From assembly GCA_900708905.1 (NCBI GenBank), contig CAADRB010000032.1, positions 124,001-188,000 on the forward strand: a stretch of 64,000 bases of DNA, in the 5' to 3' direction. Shown one piece after another: positions 26,801 through 40,100 of the stretch (its first letter is position 1; every line of letters starts with the position of its first letter). The translations under genes and the position numbers were made by a program. A model generated the notes under the pieces. That model had not been told where the DNA came from and made no database searches. It saw nothing but the letters and a program-made list of their open reading frames with translations. The stretch is from Hymenolepis diminuta. Taxonomy: Eukaryota > Platyhelminthes > Cestoda > Cyclophyllidea > Hymenolepididae.

Positions 26801-29800
26801 CGATTTGGAGTCGGTCGTAAAGCTGCTCCTAGTTTATTCATCAAAATATTATCATCAGTAATATTGATGTTTTCTGTGTTGACTAGCTGCAGGATTCGTT
26901 GATGGCAACCTATTATCACTTTACTAATCTTTTATCTTAATTTACTGAACGTTCTACATAATTATCCCCAATGTGCTTAATAATGGCCTTTGTGGACTTT
27001 ACTAATTTGGAAGAGTAGGTGTAGGCATTTATCTCCTTCGTGGTTAATATATGGTCCTTCCATTGCTTCCCCTTTACATCATTATAGAATATTTAAAAAT
27101 GCATAGACCAATTACATACATGACGACAACGAAAAAATACTAGGATTTTCCTGTATCCGCGCAAAATTTGTCATCTCGATATTAGATCTTACATTTCTTG
27201 TAGTGCCTCTAACGTGTTTCTCTCCCGTTTTAACTACGACTTTATCGGGTTTATTTGAACCTTTTACGATCCACACTTGTCTGACTTTTCTGAAATGTAC
27301 AGTATGCGTAATGTGTTTTTCAGGACTCGTACACTTATTGCGACTGCCAAGTTCATTTTTTATGTTATTTGGGAAGAAAGTATTGTGCTGCTGATGCTAA
27401 AATAGTAGTTAATACTGAATGAACTCTGATGAGCTCAGACATTTTTATAATGTCTGTGCTAGGCTACTCTACTTGTTTTTGGCTGGAATAAGAAATAAAT
27501 GACATTGTCAATCACTCAATTTAACCAATTGGACATGGACCCCTTGAGGAACCCAGTTATCAATTCATGCAATTCAAAACGTTTGGAAATCATGAAATGA
27601 ATTAATCCCTTATGAGAAAGTGGATAACACAATGCCTCTGGGGTTTGAGTAATGTGAGACTTTAGACATCCTAACTTTATTTATATGCTCCTATCCGAGC
27701 TCTGGCTCCGTTTCATCTCTTACTGGACTACTTTGCCATTTTGCGTGTTTAGATGCTCTTCCATGAGTAACAATTTTTTCATTGTCATGAGTAATAAGAA
27801 TAATGCTGAAATTGACTTTTTTACCAACGTTTTCACATTTGGTTTCCATTATTACTTATGTAATAAGTAAAATTCGTTCCAAAGAAAAAGGAATTTTCGA
27901 TTACTGTTTCTCTGTGGCAATCAACTCCCTTTATTTAATCTATAAAAAAAGGGAAGAGAAGCCATCCATGAATAACAAATCGTGTCCCTTCCTCAGTGGG
28001 CTACTTTTTTGAATTTATAGCTACGTAACGTTATACCGGTTGTGACATAACTTTATATTAATCTTAAAGACAATGTTCGATGAAAGACGACGCCCCAACA
28101 TAAATAGTACTTTTATCTTTTCCTTATCGTTAATAATAATATTTTATGGTTACTATGATATCTGCTCATTTTTGTTGGTCTTCAAAACCTAGTTTCCTGC
28201 TTATTACTTTGATTTCCGGTATATTTCGTTGCAATTTTCGTGCAATGGTTTCCTAGTCAAATTCTTTTTAATCGGGTATGATAAATGTATCTCAAAGTTG
28301 GTTCGTTTTATTGATATTTCTTGAATCGGTAGATGTTTGGTCTTCCCACCCTGGTTAGTTTTTCATGATTCGGGCAAAATGTGTTCATTTGATTTCAAAA
28401 TGTGAGATTTTAGAAACCTTGCGTAGCTTCAGAATCTTGAAATATTGTCATCGGATTTATCTATTTTTTCCCATCGCGTCAGTTTACTGTATAAGAATCT
28501 TGGGACCCACCCACGGTTGCCCATCGATTTAACCCATATTTCTACTTTCTCTTCGTTCATTCACATTATCTCACACTTGCGTTTTCTGCTCACTATTCTC
28601 AAGGTTGATACCATTCCAATATTTTTTTCTCACTGTCTCTATCTCATTTTTTCTTATTTTAAAGGAGTTCGTTGTGTTGGGAAGAGAAATAGCTTAAAAT
28701 CCTTCATCTATTTTTCAGGAATAATGTCTAAGTTGGAGCTGCTCTTGTAATAAATTAATTATTTGATTAAGCTTAAACGGCGACCAAACTCCCCATGTCA
28801 ACTTTTAAAATAAGGTTGAAACTTCACATCTATTGAAAGTACATTTCACTAATTATTATTGGAGAGAGGTAGAAGAAAGACAAGTAAGATTCTTTCAAAA
28901 TGAAAAGCTTAACTTTTTGGCAAGGAGTACTAGCTTGTGTGGATTAAATTTATTTGACCGAAGATTTTCCGGTTATAATTAGCGTCGAAATTAGTTGCAG
29001 AAATATCAAAGAGATTAGTGAAATTCTGAGATTTCTTTCATGAAAATTTAAGATTTTTCTTGACCTGAAATATTATTCATTCTTGGAGTTCTCTTAACTT
29101 ATTCATTTAGGAATGATTAATTCAAGTGAGTGGAGGGTTTCAACAATAAACGTGTCTACATTATGTATTTTTGCAGTTGCATTTTTTACAGATAGGTTTT
29201 AATTTGGAATTTTTATTAGAGTGAGAAATATTCATTTTTTGTATCTACCAAGTGCCTATTTCCTTCATTTCGTATTAAGTGTTAACCAAACTGTGCCTAC
29301 CCACTGTCAGACTCGCATCATAAAATATCTCATAGTTACAAAGTGCTTAATTCTACTCTCCCTGTGACCTTGAAGAGCGCATTTCCGGCGATCTCTTCAA
29401 GAGAATTTCTGGAATTTGATGACTCACACAGATGCGTTAATATTTGTATACTCATTTGCTCATTCCTCCAACCTTCACATTCTCGGCAGATATCGCTTAC
29501 ATAATGCTGCCTTTATATTATCTGAATCATCTCCTGCTTTTTCAAAAAAGATTGATTTTCCCTTAAAACTACGCCAGCTCATTCAAATCCTCCAACGTAT
29601 CAAGCGTTGATCATGAACTTTTCCACTCTGCTCTTAATTAATCTTTGCTGCCAGTAATCTTGCTCTTTTCCGTCCTGTTCTCTTAGGGAATATTAATAGT
29701 CAAATATTGGAAAAATTTTGTCGTTTATAACCTACGGGACAGAAATGTAATATTTAGCAAATTCTGTCTTCCAAGGACACGTCCTAGATCATCGCAAGTG

Positions 29801-31759
29801 TGGTATTTTTTAGACGTGTTTATTTATTATGTCTGCTTTCCTTTATTTCCTCTTTACAATAGTAAGAAGAAAGTGGATTATCTGTAACTGAACAATAATA
29901 ACAAATCCTCTTTTCCTTTATTAAGAAACTACTGCTGCTTTTATTTAGCTTTGGATTAATGGGCTGTTTGACTGCCTAGTTAGCTAGTATTTGCAGCAGT
30001 GGCGGGCGTAAAAAAATCGGTAATTGAGACAGGGTATGTGAATTTCATATGCACTAATTTACGCGATGTGGCTTTCTGTCAAATTTGAAGGCCGGACCTA
30101 AAAAATCCATATTCTAAAACGAAAACAAACATTGAACCTATATCTGTTCTGGCATAAATTGATAAGTTGGCACCTTCTGACGAAACCACCTTTTTATGCG
30201 CCACGAGGTTTTAATATCTTTATTAATTAAAGATAAGGTGAAGGTTTTCGGGGTATCTAAAATTATCGTTTATGTAAAAAGCCAAACGCTCCGCCCTGCA
30301 TAATTAATTTCTGCGGAAAGACGTGGCTACCTGTGTATCGGCTCTTGTTATAATTAGGTATTCAATGTAGAATACTCTGCACAGCTTTGAGATAATTGTA
30401 GTCATAAACTGAAGGATTATTGCTCCAACTGTCAACCAATCGAATAGCCAGTTCATTGTGAAATATGATTAGATTCATCTGTGGTCACTTCCGTGATTAA
30501 TCATCAATCCCATAGCCGAGGAGTTGCTAAAAGCAAGACGGTCGCTGATTTTACAGCTATAAGTGATAAGGGCTAGGCTCCAGTGTGACAATTCTGCATA
30601 CGGTCAGTGAGCATCATTTTCATAGTAATACGGGAGGAACATTTTGCACGCTTCCGATATATTAAAAGCAGTGATTACGCTATTTAGGATATAGGTAGAT
30701 GAAAAGATTAGGGTACACGGTGTGGATGGCTCTATAGCTACACTGAGAACTGGGCACTTTAATGTTTTGCACTGTCCAGGAGCCGTTCATTAAAGTACCA
30801 TTATTTTTCACTTTCCTCAGGGTCTTGGTCATATGCTAAGCTATCCTTTCTTTTGGTTCATTCTTTCATCTAGTAGCGAGTTCGACCGAGAATTTATTCA
30901 TGCATAAGTACCTCGAAGCTCTTATTATTATCCGTATAAAGGTAAATTGTCCGTAAAAACGGATATTTTAAATCCCATGGAGTCATCTAACCACGAAGGA
31001 AATTGAATCTCTACCACGAAAATTTTTACTGCATTCGAGACAGGCGTAGGTCAACACTCCTGCGTTGACAACGGTAAATAGGACATCCTGGACTAAATCC
31101 GTCAGAATTGTGACGTCATTAGGATAATAATTCTTTCACTTATCACTTCGCCGGTGGTATGGAAAATAGTAGGTGTGGTTGGGTGAGAGCAATGAAAATT
31201 GGCATTTGACGGTTCTGTGGCATTCTTTAGTAATTATTCAAGTTCTCTTGGTAGTTTCTATATAATCTAATCTGCTTGATCACGCTTTTGCAACAAGTGT
31301 CATCAGAGGACTACCTAAAAAGTTTCTTAGAGAGAACACGTTGTGAATATCATATCACATCTTAGTAATATCGTCAGTGACAACTGTTCAGATAGACTAA
31401 TGAGATGTACTTAACGACAAGAGCAAGTCAGTGGTACTGAAGCCACCCTGTCTGAAAGGGAAATTTCATCTCCATTCTAATTTGAAATTGCCTGCTCATG
31501 ATCGGTGCACCTTAGTCGAAGCGTCTTTGAGTATCCAGCATTATTCTTGAATGTCAAATCATAATTGCTCCTCCAAATTGCTACTTTCTTACTGTCACAA
31601 GCCGCTTTGATAAATTATAGCCCCCTTTTTCTCTTGTGTATCTTTCAGTTGTCCTACGCACAAGAAACGCTGTTGGCTGGAGGCGATAACGGAACTATCT
31701 CTGTTTTCATGTCCAAACGACGGGCGAATCAACTGCAGGAGTCGGGATCATCGGCGTGA
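5827..31759 (+). CDS. F-box/WD40-repeat protein (FBXW family), complete, 8 exons
   Basis: Exons are 5827-6004, 6051-6190, 6233-6355, 6393-6508, 7865-8276, 17254-17388, 19551-19724 and 31649-31759. They sum to 1389 nt, exactly 463 codons with the stop, and every junction is GT-AG with matching phase. Residues 5-47 (LPAEIIQHICRHLSIEDVLA onward) are an F-box, which in this family binds SKP1. WD40-type blades follow: VAVGDRGGTLSFISL, then GWIWSIASDNGVIATTSWDH with RVWSI, LVAVGTMNKELRIFDYR, AFYSGGKDGILAAWDLR, MWVAENSRLHVFRT and LLAGGDNGTISVFMS. A Ser/Thr-rich loop of about 70 residues interrupts the blade in exon 5. The likely role is SCF ubiquitin-ligase substrate receptor. Length and layout fit FBXW9 or FBXW4, and I cannot choose between them. 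The ATG at 5827 is the first in frame and directly precedes the F-box. Exon 8 is the least certain: it lies 11.9 kb away but completes a blade in frame. Confidence 0.85.
6005..6392 (+). other. Three very short introns (46, 42 and 37 bp)
   Basis: Introns 6005-6050, 6191-6232 and 6356-6392 begin GTAAGT, GTTTGT and GTTAGC and end in ATCTAG, TTCCAG and ATCTAG. Removing them joins the F-box to the first WD blades in one frame. They are near the lower size limit for animal spliceosomal introns. Confidence 0.85.
6509..7864 (+). other. Intron 4 of the F-box/WD40 gene
   Basis: 1356 bp, donor GTAAGT, acceptor TATCAG. AT-rich; I see no repeats or coding content in it. Confidence 0.7.
10075..10096. repeat. 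(AG)11 microsatellite
   Basis: Uninterrupted AG dinucleotide run of 22 bp inside intron 5 of the F-box gene. Confidence 0.95.
12013..13007 (+). pseudogene. Mariner transposase pseudogene (irritans-like, D,D34D)
   Basis: Translation starts MNQKQFRVLI at 12013 and continues in a shifted frame as KNTVQAKQWLEK and IKHWFADFKRGG, the paired helix-turn-helix DNA-binding region. After the gap come IFIDYLEKGNTINSEYYKAL, FHQDSAPC and LLPHPLYSPD, ending ALDGDYVDE before TAA. The second and third catalytic aspartates are visible and separated by 34 residues; the first would fall in the N run. Breaks are a frameshift near 12055, a second near 12225, an in-frame TGA near 12292 and a TAG just after YSPD near 12805. 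It cannot encode an active enzyme. Confidence 0.9.
12327..12597. other. Assembly gap (271 N) inside the mariner transposase
   Basis: Run of N. In related elements the missing stretch, between the helix-turn-helix linker and the IFIDYL block, spans roughly 100 codons including the first catalytic aspartate. The gap length is therefore about right or a little short. Confidence 0.95.
17389..19550 (+). other. Intron 6 of the F-box/WD40 gene
   Basis: 2162 bp, donor GTTTGT, acceptor TTCTTTAG. Nothing recognisable inside. Around 18343-18470 both strands are open for about 45 codons, without any familiar motif. Confidence 0.65.
19725..31648 (+). other. Intron 7 of the F-box/WD40 gene (11.9 kb)
   Basis: Donor GTGAGT, acceptor TGTATCTTTCAG. 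Mostly featureless AT-rich DNA. It includes a GC-richer, doubly open patch at about 21082-21342 and an impure AGTATAAG-type stretch near 25690-25735. No transposon or RNA gene recognised. Confidence 0.55.
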
Positions 31760-31836
31760 TCTCTGCATGTACTTTTAAATGTGATGAATATTCTTATGGT
31801 TGCTACTGAAATTTCTGTGATCGGAGTTCTTTTTGT

Positions 31837-31842
31837 AATAAA
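31837..31842 (+). promoter_or_regulatory. Poly(A) signal AATAAA of the F-box/WD40 gene
   Basis: AATAAA 77 nt after the TGA at 31757-31759. Its position supports exon 8 as the true terminal exon. Confidence 0.7.
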
Positions 31843-33208
31843 AATTTACAACGAACAGTATGACAGTTTTCTGTGTATTACGTAATCTATGCTGAAACAG
31901 AGGAGCTTTTAACCGGGGGAGTATTCCTCGAACAGCTAATGAGGTTTCGTCTGATTGTGGCTAGTTATATTTTTATTTATTCCTAGGCGGGTCGTGTTTT
32001 AAATCACTTAAACGCAAACATACCTGTTCACAATTAATTGTTCATTTTTAATAAAACAGTAACATAAGTGAAGAATAGAATGTGCGGCGGACAAAAATCT
32101 ACAACATTTTTGAAAGGCTATTGATGACCTATGTCGAAATAAAGATGGACTTTATTCATTAATTAATTAAGTCAGGGCAATAGGACACCTCGAATGTGGC
32201 TGGAATTCCGCTCCGAATTTTGGTCGATGATGATGAATTTTTATGCATTCGTTAAGAAGTGTTACCCATATCTAATCAGCCGCGCAGGTTGTATTGTGAG
32301 TCTTTTACGCATAAGTCGTAGAGAAAATGAAGTTTTAAGCAGGAGAATTAGTTTGGGGAGAGCGTAGTTGTTTTCTACGTAACAGACGCCAAGATTATTT
32401 GGTCAACTAAACTATTAATAAAGTGATGGGAAAGAGGGCGACGTGTACTCGAACTAAACAGAGGTGTTCAAGCGAGTTTTTCAAATGTTTACTGGGCCTA
32501 TCCGTCAAATAATCATTCGCGAAAGCTATGAAAGCCATTTTAATGAAACTACCCACTTCGGAGAAGTTAGTGAGTGAAAAACTGTATTTAGTTCACTAAC
32601 CGTTCTACTTATTGGCATGTTTGATGTTTATTTAGTCAAAAGCAATTCCTTAGTAATGTTTTATAACACTGGGTGCCAAATTGTCTCATATTTCTAGGCA
32701 CCCACTTCAATTCACTAGGCTACGATTGATCAAGACCAAGAATAAGAAGAAGGCAAAAAGTTTAGTAACTTCAAGAAATCAAGGTCCGTTTACTAATATA
32801 AATTTCATCTCTACTTATCTACCATTCACTGTCGAAATTCGCTGATCCGACGAATCAGTCACTGATGGAGATCTATTTGAAGAGAAAATGATAGATGATA
32901 TGGAGGAGATGAACTTTGCGGTTTATAATTGGACCAGTTTTTGCTTGATCCTATTCCATATACTATAGCAATTAAGGATTTCAGTTATTTGCATAAGTAC
33001 AACAGACCGAAGGTGGTCTTGAAAGAATTCCAACCTGAAGACTGCCATTAATGAATATGTGGTAGTTCTCTAACCCTCAATTTGGTTGCTTTTTCTACGA
33101 TAAATTTGCAACAATAAATTTTTCGAGATTTCAGCAAATCGATATGGTCTGATTTTTTACTGTGCTGAGATCATCGTTATCGATGACTCAACTCATAAAT
33201 AAACGGCC

Positions 33209-33230
33209 ATGTATATATATATATATACAT
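33209..33230. repeat. Perfect AT palindrome with (TA)n core
   Basis: ATG, then alternating TA, then CAT: a 22-bp perfect palindrome directly upstream of a CT-rich repeat copy. A simple-repeat tract, with no sign of function. Confidence 0.85.
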
Positions 33231-33261
33231 CAATACTGCTACATTAGGTTTTCATATATAC

Positions 33262-33390
33262 AATCTATATATCTCTCTCAACCCCTCTGAGATTTTTCCT
33301 TGCTCAATAAAGCTCTCCGGCCAGGGATCTTCTCCCTCTATCCTGCTATCGTAGTGAAGATTAGTAGAAACGAGAAGGTCTAGTCTGAAG
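33262..33390 (+). repeat. CT-rich dispersed repeat, copy C
   Basis: Shares an ordered series of blocks with 53833-53950: CTCTCTCAAC, a CTCT-AG-TTT stretch, CTCAATAA, CTCTAT-C and TATCGTAGTG/TGTCGTAGTG. Spacing is similar and orientation the same. The AATAA inside it could be a poly(A) signal of a retroelement end, but no terminal repeats or coding region were found. Confidence 0.6.
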
Positions 33391-36300
33391 AATAGTCAGG
33401 GTAAAGTGAGATACCTTAATTGCTAAGTCCTAGGTTATAAGAATACATTCAGATGCACATTCAAATGCACTTCTTGCTACCTAAAAATAAGGGCAAGCTG
33501 GTCCGAGAATTCCTAATGCCCAAGTTTGTCAGTATCTCTCTGACTGTAGAATAGGAATCCCACCACCCAATGGGAAGAACAAACACTTTATCTTGCTTAA
33601 CTTTATCAGTGTAGCCCAAGGCACCACTAATATTGCACTCAACTTTGAGATAAACTAATGTAAAAGGTCAATAACGTGACGATAGCAAAGAGAATTCTTA
33701 TTAAATTATGAAGAAGTTAAGAATGGGGGAATCATTTGCTAGTACACATCCCTAACTAATGAATCGGGACCTCTGGCGACGGATTATTCATTTTTGAAAG
33801 CTGAAATCCGAGGAGTGTCAAGGCCAACAGTCAAAAGTCAGATTGCATTTTATTACTGATAAATAAGCGCAAATTATCGATCATTGAAGGTGATATTTAC
33901 TTAGCATTTTATTTGAATAACCACGAAAGTTCCAGTTTTATTTTCCTGGACTAAAATAGAATTGATAATGAAGTATTGATTCATCTCTGGAAGAGACTTT
34001 GATACCAGTGAAAATTTGACTACTTTTATGATATCTCAGGCATAAACCTCTCGACTGTGAATTATTTATGAATACTATTAACATATCGAGTAAGGTTTCC
34101 GAACTTGAAGGGGTTCACAATTTTATACAATCGGCGAAAACATCCACCTATTTTAATAAAGCATCAATCTTATAAAAATTTCATTTTTTTTTAATTCCTG
34201 AGACTACTCAGTCGGAAAATTAAATTGTATATAGATAGAAATTGTTGGATCTAGATCCCTTCAAAATCGTCCTCTTTTTGCTTAAATAATAAATAATCTG
34301 TCCAGCGAAGATGTTTTTTTTTCAAGCTAAGGCATCTTTCATCCAAGCAGATTTATAGCTGATTGTTGGCGTGAGAAGGCAACATAATAAAAACAAAGGA
34401 TGAAATAGTGAAGAGGAGATGAGATGTAACTGCATTTGACTAAAATAAGTCCATTTATTTAAAAGTCTATTCCATTTCAAGTTCTAGTACACTGAAGAAG
34501 AGAGCTCTGCGAGACTTTGTGATCACCTTTTCTGCACTTTAACGTTCTTTTCTATCTATGGCTTGCATGGCTTTGTTCTGACAGATATATTTATGGAAAG
34601 TTTGGAGTAATTATATAAAAGTACAAAAACAGAAGAGCGCACCTGTTGTTTCTTACAAGAAGATTTTGAGCTAACAGGACTCAGGAGCGTTCGGGTAGCA
34701 GTTAGTACAACAATTTCACGCGTTTATAATTTTACATACCAATACTTTATTGTAGGCTTGTTAATTATACTATTTCATCTGCGTTGCTAATCGTACAGGA
34801 AATTTTCATTTAAAAATTACGTCAATGCTCATAAAATGCTCCCGGGGAGCATGAATATCCAGCTCGTAATTCCATTGATTCCATTTGCATATTTTTTCTA
34901 TCGGTATATTTGCAGTATACACGGTTCTTCTTGTACTTTGTTACAGGTATCCAATGCGTCACTCATTATATTTGCGTCTGTTTCCCGAATTGGTATACTA
35001 TCTTAAATATGAAACAGAAAGTATGTATTGTAAAATTCTCTTTTATGGTCTCTCGGTTTTATCTTTGCAAAACTGACTCCCAAACACGGTTTCTTTATGT
35101 AATGACCGAATAAGACGTATGAAACTACTCTCCTGCCCTCTTACTTTGGATTGAATAAGAATAACTATTTGGCAGCCCAGGAAGGGGTTTCATACATCGC
35201 AGGATTCACTGCTAGTGATTCCATTTGGTGGTTGGGATGGATAATCTAGAGTTGAGACGTGTGCACTCTAATTCTGCATCAAGTTTTCAAAAATAAAATG
35301 AAGTGACTCTGAAATAATATACTTTTTGGAGTGTGCGCTTAAATTTATCTTATTTAGCATCAATCCATAAAGTGTGCATTGATTAAGAATCGCGCTTGAT
35401 CCATCAAAGGCGTCATTAGAAATGAATCTCTACATTTACAATAAGGAAGGGAAGCTGAAAGAGCAGAAAGTCAATGTCCACAACATTTTAAATTTTACTG
35501 GCCCCTTTTAAGAAGGATTTAGGGATTTATGAATCTTGGCTCTCCACTTTCTATATTTGAGTAATAAAATAATTCATACTGTTCATGTTGGCTTTTTCAA
35601 ACAAGATGTAATGAATCGAAAAGACAGGCATATAACATGTTCTGTTCCTTTTAGTCTTGTGACTGATTGATCAAATATGGCGTCTGCCCGCTATTTAACT
35701 CCTAAATAATTTCCTAAGAACGACTTTCAACTAAAACGTGACTAGGTTCTTATATGAACTGGAATGGAGTTAACTATTCAACGTCCTAATTTAAGGTGTG
35801 AAATTCAAGTTGGCAGCATAGTAACGTGAACATTTACTGCATTCAAATTGCATCAACTTTGTACCTTTCGTTATTTTCGGCAAACATTCAGGAGGTGGGT
35901 GTCCAAAATTTGGTTCTGACATCCATTATGATCCCTTTACCTGTCTTAAGTTCATTGATTTAGAAGAGTCGCAGGTTTAAACTTTAGCAGTCGCTTATTT
36001 TCTTCAATAAATTTCTACGGCTTTGGACTTCTACTTAAATTGCTTGGATTTGTCAGATATACGGACAAATTCAGTTGGGTTTTAAAGCATATGCATCATA
36101 AAAAGGCTAAAATAGGAGCAATGCAATAGAATTTACCTTATAATCTCGGTTAGCTTTATGCAAATGCTTTTAGCTTTATGATGATTAATGCATTGGAGCT
36201 TTCTAAAATTTTGTCAAATTGAAGTTCAACCATTTACTCAAATTACTTATTGAAAGATGTGTGCTTTTCTGTAGTTTAAATTCAGCATCGAAGAAGGAGT

Positions 36301-36548
36301 TAGGGTTTTTAACCGCGGCACCGAGTTGATGTCCGGAAAATTCCCCGAAACGAAAATTCCATTCATTTGAATTTTCTTAATTGTACATTTTTATTTAATG
36401 TAACGCCTACTGTTATTTTAAATATATCACCGTTAATCTCATCCACATGCTCCTGGCGGTAAGACCGATCACAGAAATAAATCAATCGGTCAAAGAGTTC
36501 TGAATTTAGCGGACTTAATCTTACACCATGAGTCTGTGAGTCAGATGA

Positions 36549-37187
36549 AAATTGTTAAATATTATTACATTACAACAGAACCTAGCCCACACTTATTTGC
36601 TGCAGTTTCCCAAATCTCATAACTTCACAAGAAAGAGTAGACTGCGAGGATCAATCCTACAGGAACAATCCCCATCAATATGCCAGGTTCTTCACAAACT
36701 CCACTGCCGTTTGCTAAACTTCAAACTATCAACCATAAATTGCAGCGCCCAAGCTTGCCGAAAGCAACCCTTTCGAAGACATTTACCACTTGCAACTTAC
36801 TTGGAGTCAATGATAAGTAGAAATTCAGCATGGAGCAGAAGCCGAAAGAAGGAACTAAAGATACATGAAAATCTCAATCCGGAAATCAAGCTACCTCCAT
36901 AAACCACTGTAGACTATTCACTGCTTTTAAACCCTAACTTTATGCTTTCCAACTCTCATCCTGCTGTGTTCTCTGATAATGTGCACCCTTCCAATGTTCC
37001 TAGAGGAGAAGAGCATTGTGGAGTTCACAATGCTGTCAAGGCTGATCAAAGGAATCTCGTGTGTGCTGGGACATTCTGGAAATTGTGGTCGTGCTACCAA
37101 TCGAACAAATGCGGCGTGCGGACAAAGGTCTTCCCAGCCAATAACCGATCAGTATTCTTGGAGCTCAGAGCTGATTGTATTTAATGA
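36549..37187 (+). other. GC-richer stretch with one reading frame open except for a single TAA
   Basis: One plus-strand frame is open from 36549 to a stop at 37185-37187, apart from a TAA at 36900-36902, about 212 codons in all. A second frame is open at 36979-37191. The translation, with pieces such as FTRKSRLRGSILQ and RKQPFRRHLPLATYLES, matches no family I recognise and is rich in Arg, Ser, Cys and Asn. It could be a decayed gene or retroelement fragment, or a chance effect of lower AT content. No splice sites were assigned. Confidence 0.3.
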
Positions 37188-40100
37188 ATAAGCATGGTGG
37201 CAGTGAATCACAGTTCACAATGAACTCTCTTCACTCGATGCCTTCTTTGTTTTGGCTAGAGGCTAGTTGTACTCGCCAGCAGCTAGTAATTTAGTAAAAG
37301 GCTTATTTGTGCAGTGTCCACTACAAGTTAACGGTTTATTAAATATATTTTTCAAGCCCGAACAATTATTTCTAATCTAATTCTTTTAGGATAACTCTAC
37401 CGAATTTATCTATTTATAAAATTTGTGCAGCTTTACTTTATCTATCTTTAACATTTCATCAAATGCACTTTTTATTCAATTGTTTTTAAGTAAATATAAT
37501 GCAGATTTCACAATTTCGTATCAAATCTTCGTGTCATTTTTGATGGCTCTTTCTTTTGAAATATTACTTAGGTTTCGTGCTAAATCACTTACCCGAAAAA
37601 AAATGAAATAAAATTATTTGAAAAAATTTCTATAACGTAGCTGATTTCGATATATTAAATACCTTTACCGAAGATTTACCATAGGCTCAAAATGTGAACT
37701 CTGAATACGCATTGTTGCTCGAATTTTTTCGTTTAAAAACAAAAAACAAAAAAATTTCCGCCGACGGATTTTTATTAGCTAGGAGTAAAATAAATAATGA
37801 GCGGAAGAAAACTAACCACCGATTTACCAAGTTGGACCATTCAAACCAATCAGTCAAAAAAGAACTCGGGCTCTTGAAAGTCAAGGCTATTAAATCGAAA
37901 AATAAATTCTATATTTAAATAAAAAAGAACTCTTCATAGTTTTAAATTAATGAGTATAAAATAAAACATGCCTTCCATAAAGTTTTAAATCTCTATGTTT
38001 TCTTGTAGTCAAACGTTAAGCGAGTGAAAAACGTTACAAAATTTTCAAATCAAAAGTACCAATTGTTTTCTTCAGTCCTTTAATTCATGCCATCAAATAC
38101 TTGACTCAAGCCCACTGATTTAAAACTGTCCTCCAGCTTCGAGCAAAGATGTAAATCGCAATGCGCATGCGATCTCTGCTTCAAGGTATCCGAACGTCCT
38201 GATGAGATATTACCGGCTGGTCGTACATATCACATCCTTATAAACTTACTGGAGAAAAAGTAAGCCCCACATTTCGATGTCGAAATATGGTGTAATAAGT
38301 AAATATGATATAATAACTGCAGAACAGGATAGAAAAACAAAAGAGGACATATATATAAACTAAATTATATAAATGGTATATGAAATATTAAGGTCAAGAG
38401 ATGAGATAACGAATTAGGCGCCGTTAATATATAACATCAAAACGTGTTGTCACATAATTCTCAAGCAGTGTTTTGCTTTTTAAATTTATCTTCTCAATGG
38501 AATTTCTCTACGAATTGACATCTTTGTGACAGGTCATAACGGCTTTGTAGCAGATTTTAAGTTCTGTCCAAATTATTGCTCTTCTAAATGCTATTTACGT
38601 GGCTTTACAACCTTTTGTAGCGTTCTTCAAGCATTTTTTCCTTATATTGCCTTTTCTGACGTTGCAACCAAACTATAAATCGGTAAACACTTTTTAAATT
38701 CCCCTTTCTAAATCTCAATATTTAATCGTTGTTAGTAATTCATCAAAAAATGCAAGTTTCAAGAAAGCAGGAGAATATTAACATATTGAAAATTTGTCTT
38801 CGTAAATTATTAATAAAGGCCAAGTCCTTCTACGGATTTCTCGAATGACTTCCTGTCATTTTCTTTGTCAAAAAATTTTGCGATTTTGTTATTATCTTTT
38901 AGGGAACTCAGAGTATCGCATAACTTAGGTTTTATATAAATAAAATACATAGAACCGTCAATCAAATTTATTAACTACACCACTTCATTAAAAGTGAATT
39001 TTGTGGAGGTGGTTTTAAGATTTTATTTTATTAAGAGTTTATTTTATGCAATCTGTATATTTTGCACGTCACAACTCCTTTCCTTACAGATAGAATAAAA
39101 AATTGGATTCGATCGCCTTGCTATATCAGTACTTTACGTTGTTGTTGAGGTGAAACGAAATTGAATTGGTTTACGGTTGGCCACAAGATGAACCATTACA
39201 GTATCTAATCAATCAGCATTCAAGTGGGCTTTGAATTCAATTAATAAGGTTACTATAACAGAGTTAGTTAGATGAAATATTGCAAATAGCTATGGACAAC
39301 AGATACCAATGAAGGGCTGGTCGCCAAGTCTGATATGGCATCGTCGAGATTATCCACCACTGGGATCTAGGTGTGTGCGAAAAGATACTCAGGCAGCTGA
39401 CAACTATCACTTGGAAACGTCGGCTTCATACAGCGATCACATCACATAGACACTGTTTAATAAATGAATGCTGAAATAAAGATTTCAGTCTTTGGAAGGC
39501 AAATCCTAATAGTAGCTGATTTGAAGTCAGATTAGTGTAAATTACGATTAGAATGAATTATGTCAAAAACGATTTTTTCAATTTGTATGCTTTGGTCAGT
39601 TTCACTTTTGTAAACAAGCCCCGTTTTATTTACTAGTTGAAGAAAAGCTTGTACCAACACACAAATACACGTCCATTTATCCCTAACCTTGCGGCAGAGG
39701 TTATAAATATTATTATCTCCAAGGTAGTCTTTAAATGGACAGGAATATGACTCTCTGTTTGACCTTTTATCTGTAAATAGGGGAACGTATACTAACAATC
39801 ACTCTTGAAAAAATGGATCACTTTTACCTCATGTTTTCAAAGAAAAAACTCAAAATTAACACTTTTAAAGAACAGCTTAAGCAATTTAAGAGGCCTACTT
39901 TAATTCAATATGATTTCATTCATTCAATAAGATTTCTAAATGCACATCTAAGTGAATATTCCCTCAGTGTATTATTCCCCTTTCAGAAAAATGCTCACCC
40001 ATCCCAAAATAACACAATCTCAGTCAGAGCGAAATTTCAATCCCCAAAACAGCAAAAAAACTGACATTACATGTTAACGTTTTTCTGGATAAATTCAGAC

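Noticed and set aside
28445..28750. 101-codon plus-strand frame in the last intron of the F-box gene
   Set aside because: Hydrophobic composition expected from T-rich DNA, no motif, no initiation context, within the chance range for this base composition.
39813..40064. 83-codon ATG-initiated Lys-rich frame
   Set aside because: Lys/Phe/Asn bias follows from A- and T-runs; many frames of this length are expected by chance in 64 kb.
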